From positions 155,342-219,341 of the forward strand of contig CAWECP010000007.1 in NCBI GenBank assembly GCA_963807675.1: 64,000 nt of DNA. The letters run 5' to 3'. The DNA is from Bog-473 sp963807675. Its GTDB lineage: Bacteria > Actinomycetota > Acidimicrobiia > Acidimicrobiales > RAAP-2. Positions 35,560 to 44,817 of the stretch are shown here, piece after piece. The notes beneath the pieces were generated by a model. The model did no database searches. It was not told where the DNA came from and saw only the letters and a program-made list of their open reading frames with translations. Within the stretch, counting starts at the first letter, position 1; each line of letters opens with the position of its first letter. Position numbers and translations under genes: made by a program.

Positions 35560-36429
35560 CTACTGGCTTGGCCAAGGCAAGCCCATGTTGTTCCGCTTCG
35601 GGACCTGGCCAGCCGTCATGATCCGTTCGGCGAGCGGTCGCATCGCTTCCGCGAGTTCGACCCCCCGGGTGCCGAGGGTGCTCACGAGGGGTGCAGCCAA
35701 TCGATCAGTTGCGGCTTCGATGGCGTCGCGTGCAGCAGTGCCCGCCTGGGTGGGACCCTCTTTGTCGTCGAGCCACCCCCGCTCGCGAAGACGTACAACC
35801 GCCGTTCCCCACTCTTCTTCGGACCACCCGCGGTTGGTGCGAAGGCTCTCTCGTTCGGAGCGCCCCGTTGCCGCTTGCATGACGAGCGACTCGCAGGGGT
35901 CGACCTCATGGGCCACCAGGCACGCGACATGGCCATCGCCGCGATGCTCACGTATGGCGCCCAGAGCCTGCCAGAGCTGGAGATGGGGTGCGTCAGGATC
36001 CGGCAGAGCGGCGTTCGCTGCCCCCAGTGGTCGGCCCGAGAAGTCCGCTGAGTGGACTGCGGCGGTGGCGAGTTCCGCCGCTCGCCGGACGTCGGACCCA
36101 TTGAGCGTCTCTCCGAGCAGCCGACGAAGTGCGACGTCCATCGCCGACAATCGGGCATCGATGAGTTGTCGTGGTTCGGCGTAGGTCCACGCATCGGGAA
36201 TGGCGCGCTCGACCCGGCGTGGATGAAAGCCGTAGAAGATTGACGTCGCTGCGGCCGCCGACACGCTTCCCAGAGGCGCGGCGCGGCAGCCGAAGTAGCT
36301 CATCCAGCCCCCCTTTAGACCAAGGGCGTCGGTTGCTGCCTGGGTCTCTGGAGCGAAGAACAACACAGCGTGGATCGGCTCGCCGTACAGCCACACACGT
36401 CGCGCCGTTTGCTCCTCTTCTTTGCCCAC
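35560..36429 (-). CDS. SCO6745-family protein
   Basis: A 289-residue all-helical protein of the SCO6745 family. EPIHAVLFFAPETQAATDAL, KGGWMSYFGCRAAPLG, FYGFHPRRVERAIPDAW, QLWQALGAIREHRGDGHVAC and RGWSEEEWGTAVVRLRERGW are its hallmark segments. The family is widespread in Actinomycetota, with a duplicated helical fold and a C-terminal winged-helix-like end; its function is not established. The GTG at 36429 has a near-perfect AAGGAGG seven bases upstream. The gene ends 26 bp past the start of the hypothetical gene at 34641-35534, on the same strand, so the two may be cotranscribed. Confidence 0.85.
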   Translation of the reverse strand: MGKEEEQTARRVWLYGEPIHAVLFFAPETQAATDALGLKGGWMSYFGCRAAPLGSVSAAAATSIFYGFHPRRVERAIPDAWTYAEPRQLIDARLSAMDVALRRLLGETLNGSDVRRAAELATAAVHSADFSGRPLGAANAALPDPDAPHLQLWQALGAIREHRGDGHVACLVAHEVDPCESLVMQAATGRSERESLRTNRGWSEEEWGTAVVRLRERGWLDDKEGPTQAGTAARDAIEAATDRLAAPLVSTLGTRGVELAEAMRPLAERIMTAGQVPKRNNMGLPWPSQ

Positions 36430-36535
36430 GTCGCCCTCCTTCTGGGTTGGCCCGGAAGCGGCTCTTCCGCAGCGTACGTTTCGCGGGTAGATACTCGATA
36501 ATGCCGGCCCTGGCGCCCACCCTGGAACGCGAGGC

Positions 36536-36979
36536 CTAAAACTGGGGCGCTGAATCCACCACGCAATGACTCGGTCGCAGCCCCAGCCCTTGTTGGACCG
36601 TCGTCACAAGATGCCAGGAGGTCTGCCCGACCGAGATTCCTGAGTCGGACTCGCCGACGGCAATGTCATGGAAACCGAACCTGGTTTGGGAGCTCAGGAC
36701 ACGGACCTGCAGTTCCTGCGCTTGAAGTATCTGTCCGTCGGCGTCGACGGGAAGCGAGGCCGGGGGGTTGAACGTCCCGGTGGCGGTCGCCTGGGTGCCG
36801 GAAGCGTTGAGCGTGCAGCTGCTGGCGTGAACACCTGGGGAATCGGGGCTGACTGAAATCGGAAGACTTGTCCCCGGTGACGACGAGGAAAATGGCGAGC
36901 AGGCGGACGTACCCACGACGAGCAGGAGCAGCCCCGCCGCAAGCGCTGCCCGTAGCCTGCCGGTGACAAGGCGAACCAT
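36536..36979 (-). CDS. Small lipoprotein
   Basis: A 147-residue lipoprotein: the basic start MVRLVTGRLRAALAAGLLLL, then the lipobox VVGTSAC, with the Cys near residue 25. The mature part is Ser-rich at first (SPFSSSSPGTS) and then has beta strands with two more Cys (SCTLNASGTQATATGTF, LRPSHCVVD). This looks like an extracytoplasmic immunoglobulin-like domain with one disulfide. The ATG at 36979 is preferred over the upstream GTG because the signal peptide begins there. No partner is evident. Confidence 0.7.
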   Translation of the reverse strand: MVRLVTGRLRAALAAGLLLLVVGTSACSPFSSSSPGTSLPISVSPDSPGVHASSCTLNASGTQATATGTFNPPASLPVDADGQILQAQELQVRVLSSQTRFGFHDIAVGESDSGISVGQTSWHLVTTVQQGLGLRPSHCVVDSAPQF

Positions 36980-37180
36980 CACGCGAACACCACCGCCCGA
37001 GGTTTCAGGGGGCATGCCACAGATCTTCGCGCCGAAGATCAGGAGCCGGTAGCCCGTACGAAGCCGCCGGATGCGGGCGGTATCGGCCAGGATCTTCGGG
37101 GACGTTTCCGGACCCCGTAAGGACTCGCTGGCGGGTGCCTATCCGCGATGACGAACCCGGTTCGGCGTAGCGTTGGGACC

Positions 37181-37357
37181 ATGGATGTCACCGGCCTGAA
37201 CGACAGAGCGCTCGTGGAGCGATACGACGCCTTACGTGCGGACCTCGACCGCACCCGAGACACGGATAAGCGCTTGGCGTTGCACCGGGAACTTCAGAAC
37301 CTCGCAGCCGAACGCCAACGTCGGCATCCCCTGGCGACCACCCCGCTTCGTTCTTAA
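37181..37357 (+). CDS. Small charged coiled-coil protein, 58 aa
   Basis: ATG 37181 encodes MDVTGLNDRALVERYDALRA, then DLDRTRDTDKRLALHRELQN and a short basic tail. The sequence is a single amphipathic helix with Leu/Ala spacing, likely a coiled coil. It lacks a clear ribosome binding site, and the frame extends upstream to 37148. It is small enough that chance cannot be excluded, but the composition is unlike the shadow frames around it. Function unknown. Confidence 0.45.
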   Translation: MDVTGLNDRALVERYDALRADLDRTRDTDKRLALHRELQNLAAERQRRHPLATTPLRS

Positions 37358-37860
37358 CGGGCCCGTCGCGACGGCTCCGTGAGCCGCAGCCGCGCTCAGC
37401 GTCCATCCGGTATCGGGCTGGCCCGCAGGCGTCGCCGACTGCCGGGCTGCGGTCATTCGGCGAGGTTTCCCTTCGCTGACGGCCAGGTGTACCGTCAGAC
37501 CCGTGCCGGGCGCCCCGATGCGGAGTCGATGGGAACGATTCAAGCTGTGGCTGGCTAAGCGTATTTCCAACCGAAAGTATTGACGCTGGATCCAGGTGCC
37601 CCGGTTCGCCGGGACAACGTCTCTCCGCTTCGGCGACTCGGTGGGGTATTGCCCATCTTCCCCCCCCGTTACCCGTCAACACCTGATCAGGAACGGCGCC
37701 GAGCCAGCGAACCATCGTTGCGAACTGACCAGCAAACGGGGTTCCAGCGAACGTAGCGGGGCCGGACGGCTCGGCATGCCCGCTATCGGATCGGGACGGT
37801 GGGATGGTTCGGTTCACTGGGGCGAGGCGCGCACCCAGCTGATGCGGGCGATCGGCGGCC
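37358..37860. other. Intergenic with one hairpin repeat
   Basis: About 500 bases without a supported gene, between a small coiled-coil gene and the phosphotransferase 3' end. It contains the exact second copy of the hairpin repeat (37597-37615), preceded by a CTGGATCCAG palindrome at 37586-37595. Confidence 0.5.
37597..37615. repeat. Dispersed 19-bp hairpin repeat, exact copy
   Basis: TGCCCCGGTTCGCCGGGAC, identical to 5183-5201 although 32 kb away. CCCGG and CCGGG pair across a TTCG loop. A CTGGATCCAG palindrome abuts it on the left. Confidence 0.6.
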
Positions 37861-38811
37861 TCAACTGGCTCTGTCGAGCAGGGTGTGGGCGATGGCGTGG
37901 TCTGACTCGGTGTGCCACATGGTGTCGTCGTGCTCGACGTCCCAGAGTCCGTTTTGCAGGATGCGGGCCAGCGTCCAGGCGCTTGCGCGTTTCCGGTCGA
38001 GGCCGAGAATGTCGGTCATCAGGTCGAAGCGGCGGCGGATCGCCCGCGGTACGTCACCGGTGGCGACGGCTTCCTCCCACCGGTTGTGCAATGCCGCCAG
38101 GAGCGCGAAGCCGGGATCACCGGCCACCGGGTTGGGGTCGATGGCCAGCCAGGGCTCTCGCCGGTCGGCCGGGTGTGGGGCCAGGATGTTGTCGAAGTGC
38201 AGATCCTCGTGCACGAGGCGGTCGCCGGCTTCTGGGAGCACCTCCTCGAGCGCGGAAGCGCATGCTCGGATGAGGCCGTGATGCGATGGATCGCGCACGA
38301 GCGTCAGGGCGCGTGGGACACGGTCGAGTAGGCCGGCGCCGACATCGGAGAGCTGGCGGATGCCGGCGGGTGCGGGAACGGTACTGAGCCGGGCCAGGAG
38401 CTGGGACAGGATCTGCAGGGCGACCAGGTCGTCGCGGACGGTGGCCAGCGAGCGGTCGGCGTCGAGGCGTTCGAGCAGCATCGAACCCGATTCGGGGTCG
38501 TGGGCCAACAGGCGAACAGCGCCGTTTCCGTTCCACGCGCGCAGTGCGTCGGGCTCGCCGACGGTGTGATCGGTGACGGGCTGGAGCTTGAGCACCGCGG
38601 GCGTGGCGTCCGCGCGCACGACGGGCAACACGAGCGCGGTGGCGCCGCAGGTCGGAGCTCCGTCGGGCCGCAGCTGCCAGCGATCCAGAAGGCCTGCGGC
38701 GAGGTCTGGTACTGCGTCGATCCAGGCGCGGGCGATCTCGCCGAAGAACTTGAGGTGCCAAGCGACCAGGGCTTCGGGAACTTCGATACGCGGGCCGGCG
38801 GGACTGGTCAC
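37861..38811 (-). CDS. Streptomycin 6-kinase-like aminoglycoside phosphotransferase
   Basis: A 316-residue kinase-fold enzyme: TPAVLKLQPVTDHTVGEPDA holds the ATP Lys, VRLLAHDPESGSMLLERLDA the hinge, GDRLVHEDLHFDNILAPHPA the catalytic loop with Asp and Asn, and PWLAIDPNPVAGDPGFALL the metal Asp. This arrangement, especially DLHFDNIL followed by AIDPNPVAGDP, is typical of APH(6)/hydroxyurea phosphotransferase family proteins. It could phosphorylate an aminoglycoside or an endogenous alcohol; resistance is an inference. It is a monocistronic gene in the accessory block. Confidence 0.85.
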   Translation of the reverse strand: MTSPAGPRIEVPEALVAWHLKFFGEIARAWIDAVPDLAAGLLDRWQLRPDGAPTCGATALVLPVVRADATPAVLKLQPVTDHTVGEPDALRAWNGNGAVRLLAHDPESGSMLLERLDADRSLATVRDDLVALQILSQLLARLSTVPAPAGIRQLSDVGAGLLDRVPRALTLVRDPSHHGLIRACASALEEVLPEAGDRLVHEDLHFDNILAPHPADRREPWLAIDPNPVAGDPGFALLAALHNRWEEAVATGDVPRAIRRRFDLMTDILGLDRKRASAWTLARILQNGLWDVEHDDTMWHTESDHAIAHTLLDRAS

Positions 38812-39109
38812 CGTGCTTAGGCTCGCACAGTCCGGTGCCTCAGAACCCCGGGAGCGAGTCCCGGTTCGTGCGAGTGGGCCGGGGCGCTGCCGGAGCTTGA
38901 GCCGTCGGAGTCAAGGGCCGATGACGGCGAAGGACGGGGATCAGGGGAGCGCCCGGTCCGGCGGGGGCATCGCGGTCGTAAACAGGTACCAGTGGATGGA
39001 GACCTGATATCGGTCAGGCCTCAGCTTGACGTGAATCTCGCGTGCCGACCTCGAGCCACGTGTGCAAGTTGACTGCAGGGGACCCGAAGGCGGACTTCTT
39101 CGCTACCGT

Positions 39110-40033
39110 ATGGCCATGTCGGGCTGGCCAGCGGTTTCTTACGAGCAGTGGAATGAGACCTGCGACACGCTGCACGCGCACAGCCAGGTGCTTGGCAAGT
39201 TGGCAGTGAGGCTCGCGCCACCCGAGCAACAGCTACAGCACGCGGCGTTGCGCCTGACGGCTCGAGGCTGGGAAACGTCCGCGCTGCCAGCACCCGACGG
39301 TTCAGGGTCGCTCGTCGTCGTACTCGATTTGCGTGTCCACGAGACCACAATCGAGCACAGCGGCGGCAGGGTCGAGCGCGTCGCGCTCACGCCCAACCGA
39401 GCAGTCGGCGTCGTGACGCGTGAGGTGCTAGCCGCAGTTCGCCGTCTGGGCGGCCCGGTTGAGATCGACCCGGTGCCGCAGGAGGTTCCGTGGAGCGTGC
39501 CGCTTGACGAGGACAGCCAACACGCGCGGTATGACCAGAATCAGGTTGCCGACTACTTCGTGGCAGCGACCCAGGCAGCTCTCGTCCTCGCGGCGTTTCG
39601 GGCGCCATACCGCGGGCGATCAACACCGGTCAACGCGTGGTGGGGTTCGTTTGATCTCGCGGTAAGCCTATTTTCCGGTCTACCGGCCGAACCTCCATCG
39701 AGTGATTTCATCCCGCGCAACGCGATGAACGCACAAGAAGTGGCGGTGGGCTGGTGGCCCGGCGATGCGCGGTACGGCAAGGCGGCGTTCTACGCCTACG
39801 CCCACCCAGCGCCGGAAGGCTTCGGCGGTGTGACGCTTCCTTTGCCCCATGCGCGGTGGGACGGAACCCTGGGCGAGTACATCCTCGACTGGGATGATGT
39901 CCGCGCAAGCGCTGATCCACGAGCGCTTGCGTTGGAGTTCGCTCGCGCTGCGTTCCGTCATGCCTGCGCGATATGCGCGTGGGATCAGCGACTGGCCGTG
40001 AGTGCTGATGGAATCCCTCCTCCGGTCGTCTGA
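39110..40033 (+). CDS. DUF5996 family protein
   Basis: A 307-residue protein that begins MAMSGWPAVSYEQWNETCDT with LHAHSQVLGKLAVRLAPPEQ, the signature start of DUF5996. It continues with TARGWETSALPAPDGSGSLV, GGPVEIDPVPQEVPWSVPLD, and VNAWWGSFDLAVSLFSGLPA. The repeated Trp-rich strands and the conserved YAYAHPAPEGF and ILDWDDVRASADP support the family. No activity is known; the gene is common in actinobacteria and some proteobacteria. The start is ATG 39110 or ATG 39116; there is no strong ribosome binding site. Confidence 0.8.
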   Translation: MAMSGWPAVSYEQWNETCDTLHAHSQVLGKLAVRLAPPEQQLQHAALRLTARGWETSALPAPDGSGSLVVVLDLRVHETTIEHSGGRVERVALTPNRAVGVVTREVLAAVRRLGGPVEIDPVPQEVPWSVPLDEDSQHARYDQNQVADYFVAATQAALVLAAFRAPYRGRSTPVNAWWGSFDLAVSLFSGLPAEPPSSDFIPRNAMNAQEVAVGWWPGDARYGKAAFYAYAHPAPEGFGGVTLPLPHARWDGTLGEYILDWDDVRASADPRALALEFARAAFRHACAICAWDQRLAVSADGIPPPVV

Positions 40034-40259
40034 CGCCCGTACGAACGTTGGCCTTCCAGGTTGAGGGTTCACGCGCCCGTCGCCTTCCTGCCACGAACAC
40101 TGTCCGTGTCGTCGAGTGTGATGACGACGCGAGGACCTCCTCAAAGCGTCAAAACGAGAGGGTCCAGGTCAGAGGTCCAGAGCTCATCAGCGGCCACCCA
40201 ACCGGGGCGGGAGCCGGGATTCGGGGACCGCTCCACTGACATGGCCGCCGAAGGGCCTT

Positions 40260-41035
40260 TCAATGCGACGAGCGGGGACGCTTCGCGACGCCCATCACTG
40301 GCCGCAACGCCTCCGCGATGGCACCTTGCAGGTACGCCGCATAGTCGCTGGTGATGTCAGAAGAATCAGCGTAGACCCCGTACTTCCCGATCACCGCCGT
40401 GCACGTCGACGAGCAGAGCCAGGGAATTGTTGAAACGTACAGGGCACCGGTTACTTGAGCTGCTGCTTGAAGTGTTTGCTCATGGTCGGCGAGGGCCGCT
40501 TCGCTCGCGGGTGTCGAGCACGCTTGTACGTTCTCCTGATTTGCGGCCAGGCACGTGGGCCCCACCTGGTTCAGGTATGCGATATCCCCCCAAATGACCT
40601 TCTTGGTCCCAGGCGACGTGATCGACCTCACCATCTCTGCCAGTCCGAACAGCCATTGTCCATCGGTAGGGGCCTGGCCGCCCGGCAGGATCCCGTCCCC
40701 ATGCCACCAGCTCGTGAAGACGACCACGGCCGGATCCATCTTGTTGATCCTGTTCGTCACGTACTGGTGCCACTGGTCGCAGGCCGGGAAGGCAGTATTC
40801 GTGGTCCAGTCCCAGAAGCTGAGATCGACGGCGGGACAGATCGTTTTCGTGAGCACCACGAGCTTCCAGTGCGCTTCCTTGGCCATATCGTCAAACCCGG
40901 GGAACCACATGCCAGCGCGTTGATCGCCCAGCAAGACGATCGTCTTCGAACCCTTCGGGTCGCCAAACACACACTTTCCAGTTACTGAAGATGTAGGAGC
41001 CGGGTTGCATCCGTTTTGGTCAAGAAGAGTTATAT
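40260..41035 (-). pseudogene. SGNH-domain lipoprotein, 3' part beyond the ISL3 insertion
   Basis: The minus strand downstream of the IS reads YITLLDQNGCNPAPTSSVTG, KCVFGDPKGSKTIVLLGDQR, MWFPGFDDMAKEAHWKLVVL, VVVFTSWWHGDGILPGG and YGVYADSSDITSDYAAYL, ending at 40260. This is the SGNH-hydrolase-like domain seen alone or after acyltransferase-3 domains. Two catalytic positions are changed: GDSH is GDQR, and the DxxH block reads ADSSDI. The 5' part lies at 42531-42770 and the join is exact if one 8-bp target duplication is removed. Without the IS the protein would have about 335 residues. Confidence 0.8.
41028..41035. repeat. Left target-site duplication of the ISL3 element
   Basis: AGTTATAT directly abuts the left end of the insertion sequence and is repeated at 42531-42538. 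An 8-bp duplication is the normal length for ISL3-family transposition. Confidence 0.85.
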
Positions 41036-42530
41036 GGCACTCCTCGGGTTTGTGTGGGTGATTTGAGGTAGGAGGCGAGGGTAAAGAGCGGCCGGAGGCC
41101 GACGCAGTGGACTCTTGACCCTCGCCGAGGTGAAGGAAGCGCCAGCAATCATGTGATGGGCCCCGGCGTAGCCGGGCCTCTCTCCCCGTAGCGACGCGCA
41201 TGCGCTGCCCTCGTAGTTTCGGATGCGACCAAGCAACCCTGACTACCTGGGAGAACGCATGCGCGTCACTACTGCATTCAACAAGATATTGGGCCTCGTC
41301 GGCGCATCGGTGGCCAGCGTGGCCTTCACCCCTGAGGGAATCGTGGTCGGCCTGCGCCGGCGCAGGGCCAAGCACCGCTGTCCGTGCGGGTGGAAGACCT
41401 GGTCGACCTACGACCGCTCGGTGCGCCGCTGGGGGCACCTGGACCTGGGAGCCACCAGGTGCTTCCTCGAAGCCGAGATCGCCCGCATTGACTGTCAGCA
41501 CTGTGGCCGGGTGCGCACCGAGGAGGTCCCCTGGGCCCGGCCCGGGGCCCGCCACAGCCGCGACCTCCAAGACGTGGTGGCTTGGCTGGCCCAGCGCACG
41601 GACAAGACGACCATCACCAAGTTGTTGCGGATCTCTTGGGAAGCGGTGGCCAAGATCGTCATCGACGTGGTGGCCGAGGCCATCGACGAGGACCGCCTGG
41701 AGAACCTCTACCGCATCGGCGTCGACGAGGTCTCCTATCGCAAGGGGCACCGGTACTTGACCGTCGTGGCCGACCACGACCGCGAGGGCGCGGTGGTCTG
41801 GGTCGGCGAGGGCAAGGACCACCGCGTGCTCGAGGCCTTCTACGACGAGCTCGGCGAAGAACGCGTCGCTCGTCTGGAGAGCATCAGCCTCGACATGGGA
41901 GGGGCCTACAAGTTGGCCACCGACACCAAGGCCCCGCACGTCACCCAGTGCGTGGACCCGTTCCACCTAGTCAAGCTGGCCAACGACGCCCTCGATCAGA
42001 CCAGGCGCGAGGTCTGGAACCAGTTCGCGGGCCCTCGAGCACCCCAGGGCTCCGTGGTGGAAGCACACCCGCTGGGCCTTGCTCAAAGAGGAGGTGAACC
42101 TCACTGAAAATCAGCTCGAGGTCCTCCACCAGCTCCGCCGGCGTTCATCGACCCTTTACCGCGGCTGGCAGCTGAAGGAGGCCGTTCGTGACCTCTACCG
42201 GCTGCGCCGGCCGACGGACGCGCCCGAGCACCTCGACTGGTGGCTCTGCTGGGCCCAGCGCTGTCAGATCCCCGCCTTCGTCAAGTTGGCCAAGACGGTC
42301 AAGGCCAACCGTGAACGGATCCTGGCGGCGATCGAACTCGGCCTGTCGAATTCGAAACTCGAGGGCCTGAACTCGAAAGTCCGCCTCATAAACCACCGCG
42401 GCTATGGACACCACAGCGCGGCCGCACTCATTGCCATGATCTACCTCTGCTGCGGTGGGATCACCGTCGAGCTACCGATGGATCGGGTGCTATCGGTCAC
42501 GAAATGACCCATGGAAACCCGAGGAGAACC
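41036..42530. mobile_element. ISL3-family insertion sequence, 1495 bp
   Basis: The element begins GGCACTCCTCGGGTTT and ends, on the opposite strand, GGTTCTCCTCGGGTTT. These are terminal inverted repeats of about 25 bp (shared CTCCTCGGGTTT, then TGGGT and ATTT). It is flanked by the 8-bp duplication AGTTATAT. It carries a single transposase gene, at present frameshifted. It lies inside the SGNH-lipoprotein gene. Little divergence between the two target copies indicates a recent insertion. Confidence 0.9.
41223..42507 (+). pseudogene. tnpA: ISL3-family transposase, one frameshift
   Basis: The first part (41223 to about 42050) has the ISL3 zinc-finger head HRCPCGWKTW and CQHCGRVRTEEV, a helix-turn-helix (TTITKLLRISWEAVAKIV), then DDE catalytic blocks: RIGVDEVSYRKGHRYLTVV (first Asp), SLDMGGAYK (second Asp) and CVDPFHLVKLANDAL. 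Near 42030-42060 the frame must move by one base to continue as WWKHTRWALLKEEVN, LGLSNSKLEGLNSKVRLINH (the Glu) and YGHHSAAALIAMIY, to the stop at 42505-42507. One extra base explains the break. As written the transposase is dead, although the insertion looks recent. Sequence error is an alternative. Confidence 0.85.
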
Positions 42531-42538
42531 AGTTATAT
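42531..42538. repeat. Right target-site duplication of the ISL3 element
   Basis: AGTTATAT, the second copy of the 8-bp target, forms the first bases of the retained 5' part of the SGNH lipoprotein gene. Confidence 0.85.
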
Positions 42539-42770
42539 AGGGGTCCTGCCCGGCATTCTGCAACGACGGGGTGATGTCACTCGGCGTGGAGGTAATGCTC
42601 GTCGCGGCAGAGACGGCTTGAAGCACCTGAGCCGTTGACGCGACCGACGGTGCCCGTCGGGGCGACGACGCTCCCGTCACGGTGGAAGTAGATCCACACG
42701 CAGCCGTCACGATCATCATCGCCAACGCGACGGTGCCGATGATGAGCCGGCGGTGCCTGTTTCTCCGCAC
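42531..42770 (-). pseudogene. SGNH-domain lipoprotein, 5' part with signal peptide
   Basis: GTG 42770 opens VRRNRHRRLIIGTVALAMMI, then VTAAC, a lipoprotein signal with the lipidated Cys near residue 25. A Ser/Thr-rich linker (GSTSTVTGASSPRRAPSV) and a helix (STAQVLQAVSAATSI) follow, to QNAGQDPYIT, where the IS interrupts it. Joining to the 3' part at 41027 restores one reading frame. GAGG lies about 12 bases upstream. The protein would sit on the outer face of the membrane. Confidence 0.75.
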
Positions 42771-43468
42771 TATCCCTGGTTCCTCTGCGACCTTTTGACG
42801 GTGTCTGCGAGCCGGTCTGGTTCGGCTCGGCCACCGGGATGGCAGCTTCCGACATTATGCACTCCAGTCTTGACGTTGCGACGAGGTCCTCGACTCCTTG
42901 CCTGGATTCTTCAGGCGAGACGACAGGGGCCCGGCTTGGGGAGTGGGAAGTCCGGGACACCCAGGAGACAGACGACTGAAAATCGAAGGGATCCATCTAG
43001 CCAGTCGTTCCCTTCGGTGTCTGGGATCGCTCGGAACGTGGAAGCTCTTCGCGGTCGAGAGCTGATCGTCAGATGCGGGGCGTCGCTGAATTCAGGCGGT
43101 CGTCCGAGATGTTGGGCTCATGACCGTTCGGCGCCGGCCGGGGGTGCCCAGTCGCCGGAATGCGGCGTGGCCGACCGCCCAACCGGGAGAGCCGCCCACC
43201 CGCAGAACCGCACTTCACCGGCAAGAAAGGCCACGAGAACCGGCATCGAATCGCTCTTCGGGATACCCGAAGTCGGTCCCGGTCAAGAAGGCGGACCCTC
43301 ACCGCCGTCCCGGGCGTTGATCACACACGCGCCTCCGCGCGGCACCAAGACCTCTCAGTTCAGCTAACTTCCAACGGAAGCCCAGCCGGCGTCCGAATTG
43401 AGTCGCCTCTAGCCCGATCGGGCCCGAGAGGCCTCCCCCTTAGAAACCCTTTAGAAAGACGTGTGTTC
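42771..43468. other. Intergenic, about 700 bases, nothing identified
   Basis: Between the divergent SGNH lipoprotein and cyclophilin genes. The frames that stay open are Arg/Pro-rich and have no family character. I found no RNA, palindrome of note or repeat. A decayed gene may once have filled this space. Confidence 0.45.
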
Positions 43469-44701
43469 GTGAGAAAGTCGACTCTGAAGCTCGTCGTCAT
43501 GGCAAGCATTGGAGCAACCGTTGTCGCCCTCGTGGGGCCCATCGGGGTGGTGTCCGCGGCGGCGGACACGTACTCGGCCTCCAAGCCATCGACCAGTGTG
43601 CTCGTTCCCGCATCCGTAGCCGAGAAGGCGGGATTGACGAAAGTCGTCAGCGCTCCCACCACCTCAACGGATACCGGCGTCACGGGGTGTCCCTATGGCG
43701 CCCAAGAGGGATTCGCCAGCGCGTCCGGAAACCTCGAGTTGGTGTCCGAGGTGCTCTACTGCGAATCAGCGGCGGATGCAACCAAGCTCTTGCAGAGCGT
43801 GGCATCCAACGGCAAGGCGCAAGCGGGTCTGAGCCCTCCGAAGGATCTCGGGTCGACCGCGGTCGAGCGAGTGGGGTCGGACTCGAGTTACCTCATCGCC
43901 TGGCGGCACGGCGCCGCATTCGAACTGACCGCCCTGTCCACGAGCCCGCCCTCGAGTTCGACGACGAGTACCACCACGGGGACCCCGGTTCCGCTTACCG
44001 CGCAAGACAAGCAGGTGCTGGCAAACGCAGCGACACAACAGAACGCGAGATTCACGAACGTAACGGTTTCCTCGGGGACCGGCGGATCGGCTGCCGATAC
44101 GAAAGCGCAGGCAGCCGCCAACGCAACTTCGGTGGCTGCCGGCTGTCCGAAGAATCCCACCACCGCGCTGAAGAAGACGAAGTGGAGCAGCGCACCGGCC
44201 ATGACCATCGATCCCGCCAAGGCTTATACCGCGACGGTGAAGACCGATGTGGGCACATTCGTGATTGCGCTCAATGCGAAAGACGCCCCCCAAACGGTCA
44301 ACAACTTCGTCTTCCTGGCTCAGCACCATTTCTTCGACTGCGTGACCTTCCTTCGGGTCATCCCGTCCTTCGTGGATCAGACGGGGGACCCCACGGGGAC
44401 GGGGAGCGGCGGCCCGGGGTACACCATCCCCGACGAGCTGCCCGCTAAGGCATCGAACTCTGCCGACCAATACCCGCTCGGATCCGTGGCCATGGCCAAC
44501 ACCGGCCAGCCGCATACCGGCGGCAGCCAGTGGTTCATCGTCGCCGGTGCGCAGGGCGAATCGCTACCGAACTCGTACTCCCTGTTCGGCCAGGTCACCT
44601 CGGGGATGAGCGTTGTCGAAAAGATCAATGCGCAAGGAAGCGCCTCAGGAGTCCCTCCCGACGTCACCCATCGCATGCTGAAGGTCACCATCACGTCCTG
44701 A
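43469..44701 (+). CDS. Secreted cyclophilin-type peptidyl-prolyl isomerase
   Basis: A 410-residue secreted protein. The signal peptide is VRKSTLKLVVMASIGATVVA and the next few residues (GPIGVVSAAAD). A 230-residue N-terminal domain of unknown type has two Cys in TGCPYGAQEGF and LYCESAADA and a Ser/Thr-rich linker. The C-terminal 170 residues are a cyclophilin: VKTDVGTFVIALNAKDAPQT, NNFVFLAQHHFFDCVTFLRV (the usual Y-x-G-x-x-F/H-R region), GGPGYTIPDELP, SVAMANTGQPHTGGSQWFIV with SQWFI, and LFGQVTSGMSVVEKI. It catalyses prolyl cis/trans isomerisation outside the membrane. The start is GTG 43469 or 43463 behind AGAAAG. Confidence 0.85.
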   Translation: MRKSTLKLVVMASIGATVVALVGPIGVVSAAADTYSASKPSTSVLVPASVAEKAGLTKVVSAPTTSTDTGVTGCPYGAQEGFASASGNLELVSEVLYCESAADATKLLQSVASNGKAQAGLSPPKDLGSTAVERVGSDSSYLIAWRHGAAFELTALSTSPPSSSTTSTTTGTPVPLTAQDKQVLANAATQQNARFTNVTVSSGTGGSAADTKAQAAANATSVAAGCPKNPTTALKKTKWSSAPAMTIDPAKAYTATVKTDVGTFVIALNAKDAPQTVNNFVFLAQHHFFDCVTFLRVIPSFVDQTGDPTGTGSGGPGYTIPDELPAKASNSADQYPLGSVAMANTGQPHTGGSQWFIVAGAQGESLPNSYSLFGQVTSGMSVVEKINAQGSASGVPPDVTHRMLKVTITS

Positions 44702-44817
44702 CCCTCGCCGCCACCGTGGGACAGTGAGAGGTGCGAGACATGGCCGAGGCCCTCGGGTCTCGCGCCAATCGGGGACTCTCGCTACATTGAGGTCTTCACC
44801 ACGACGAGAGGATCCCG

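Noticed and set aside
42030..42060. Programmed frameshifting in the ISL3 transposase
   Set aside because: ISL3 transposases are normally single-frame, no slippery A6G or A7 motif or downstream structure was found, and similar indels break unrelated genes nearby.
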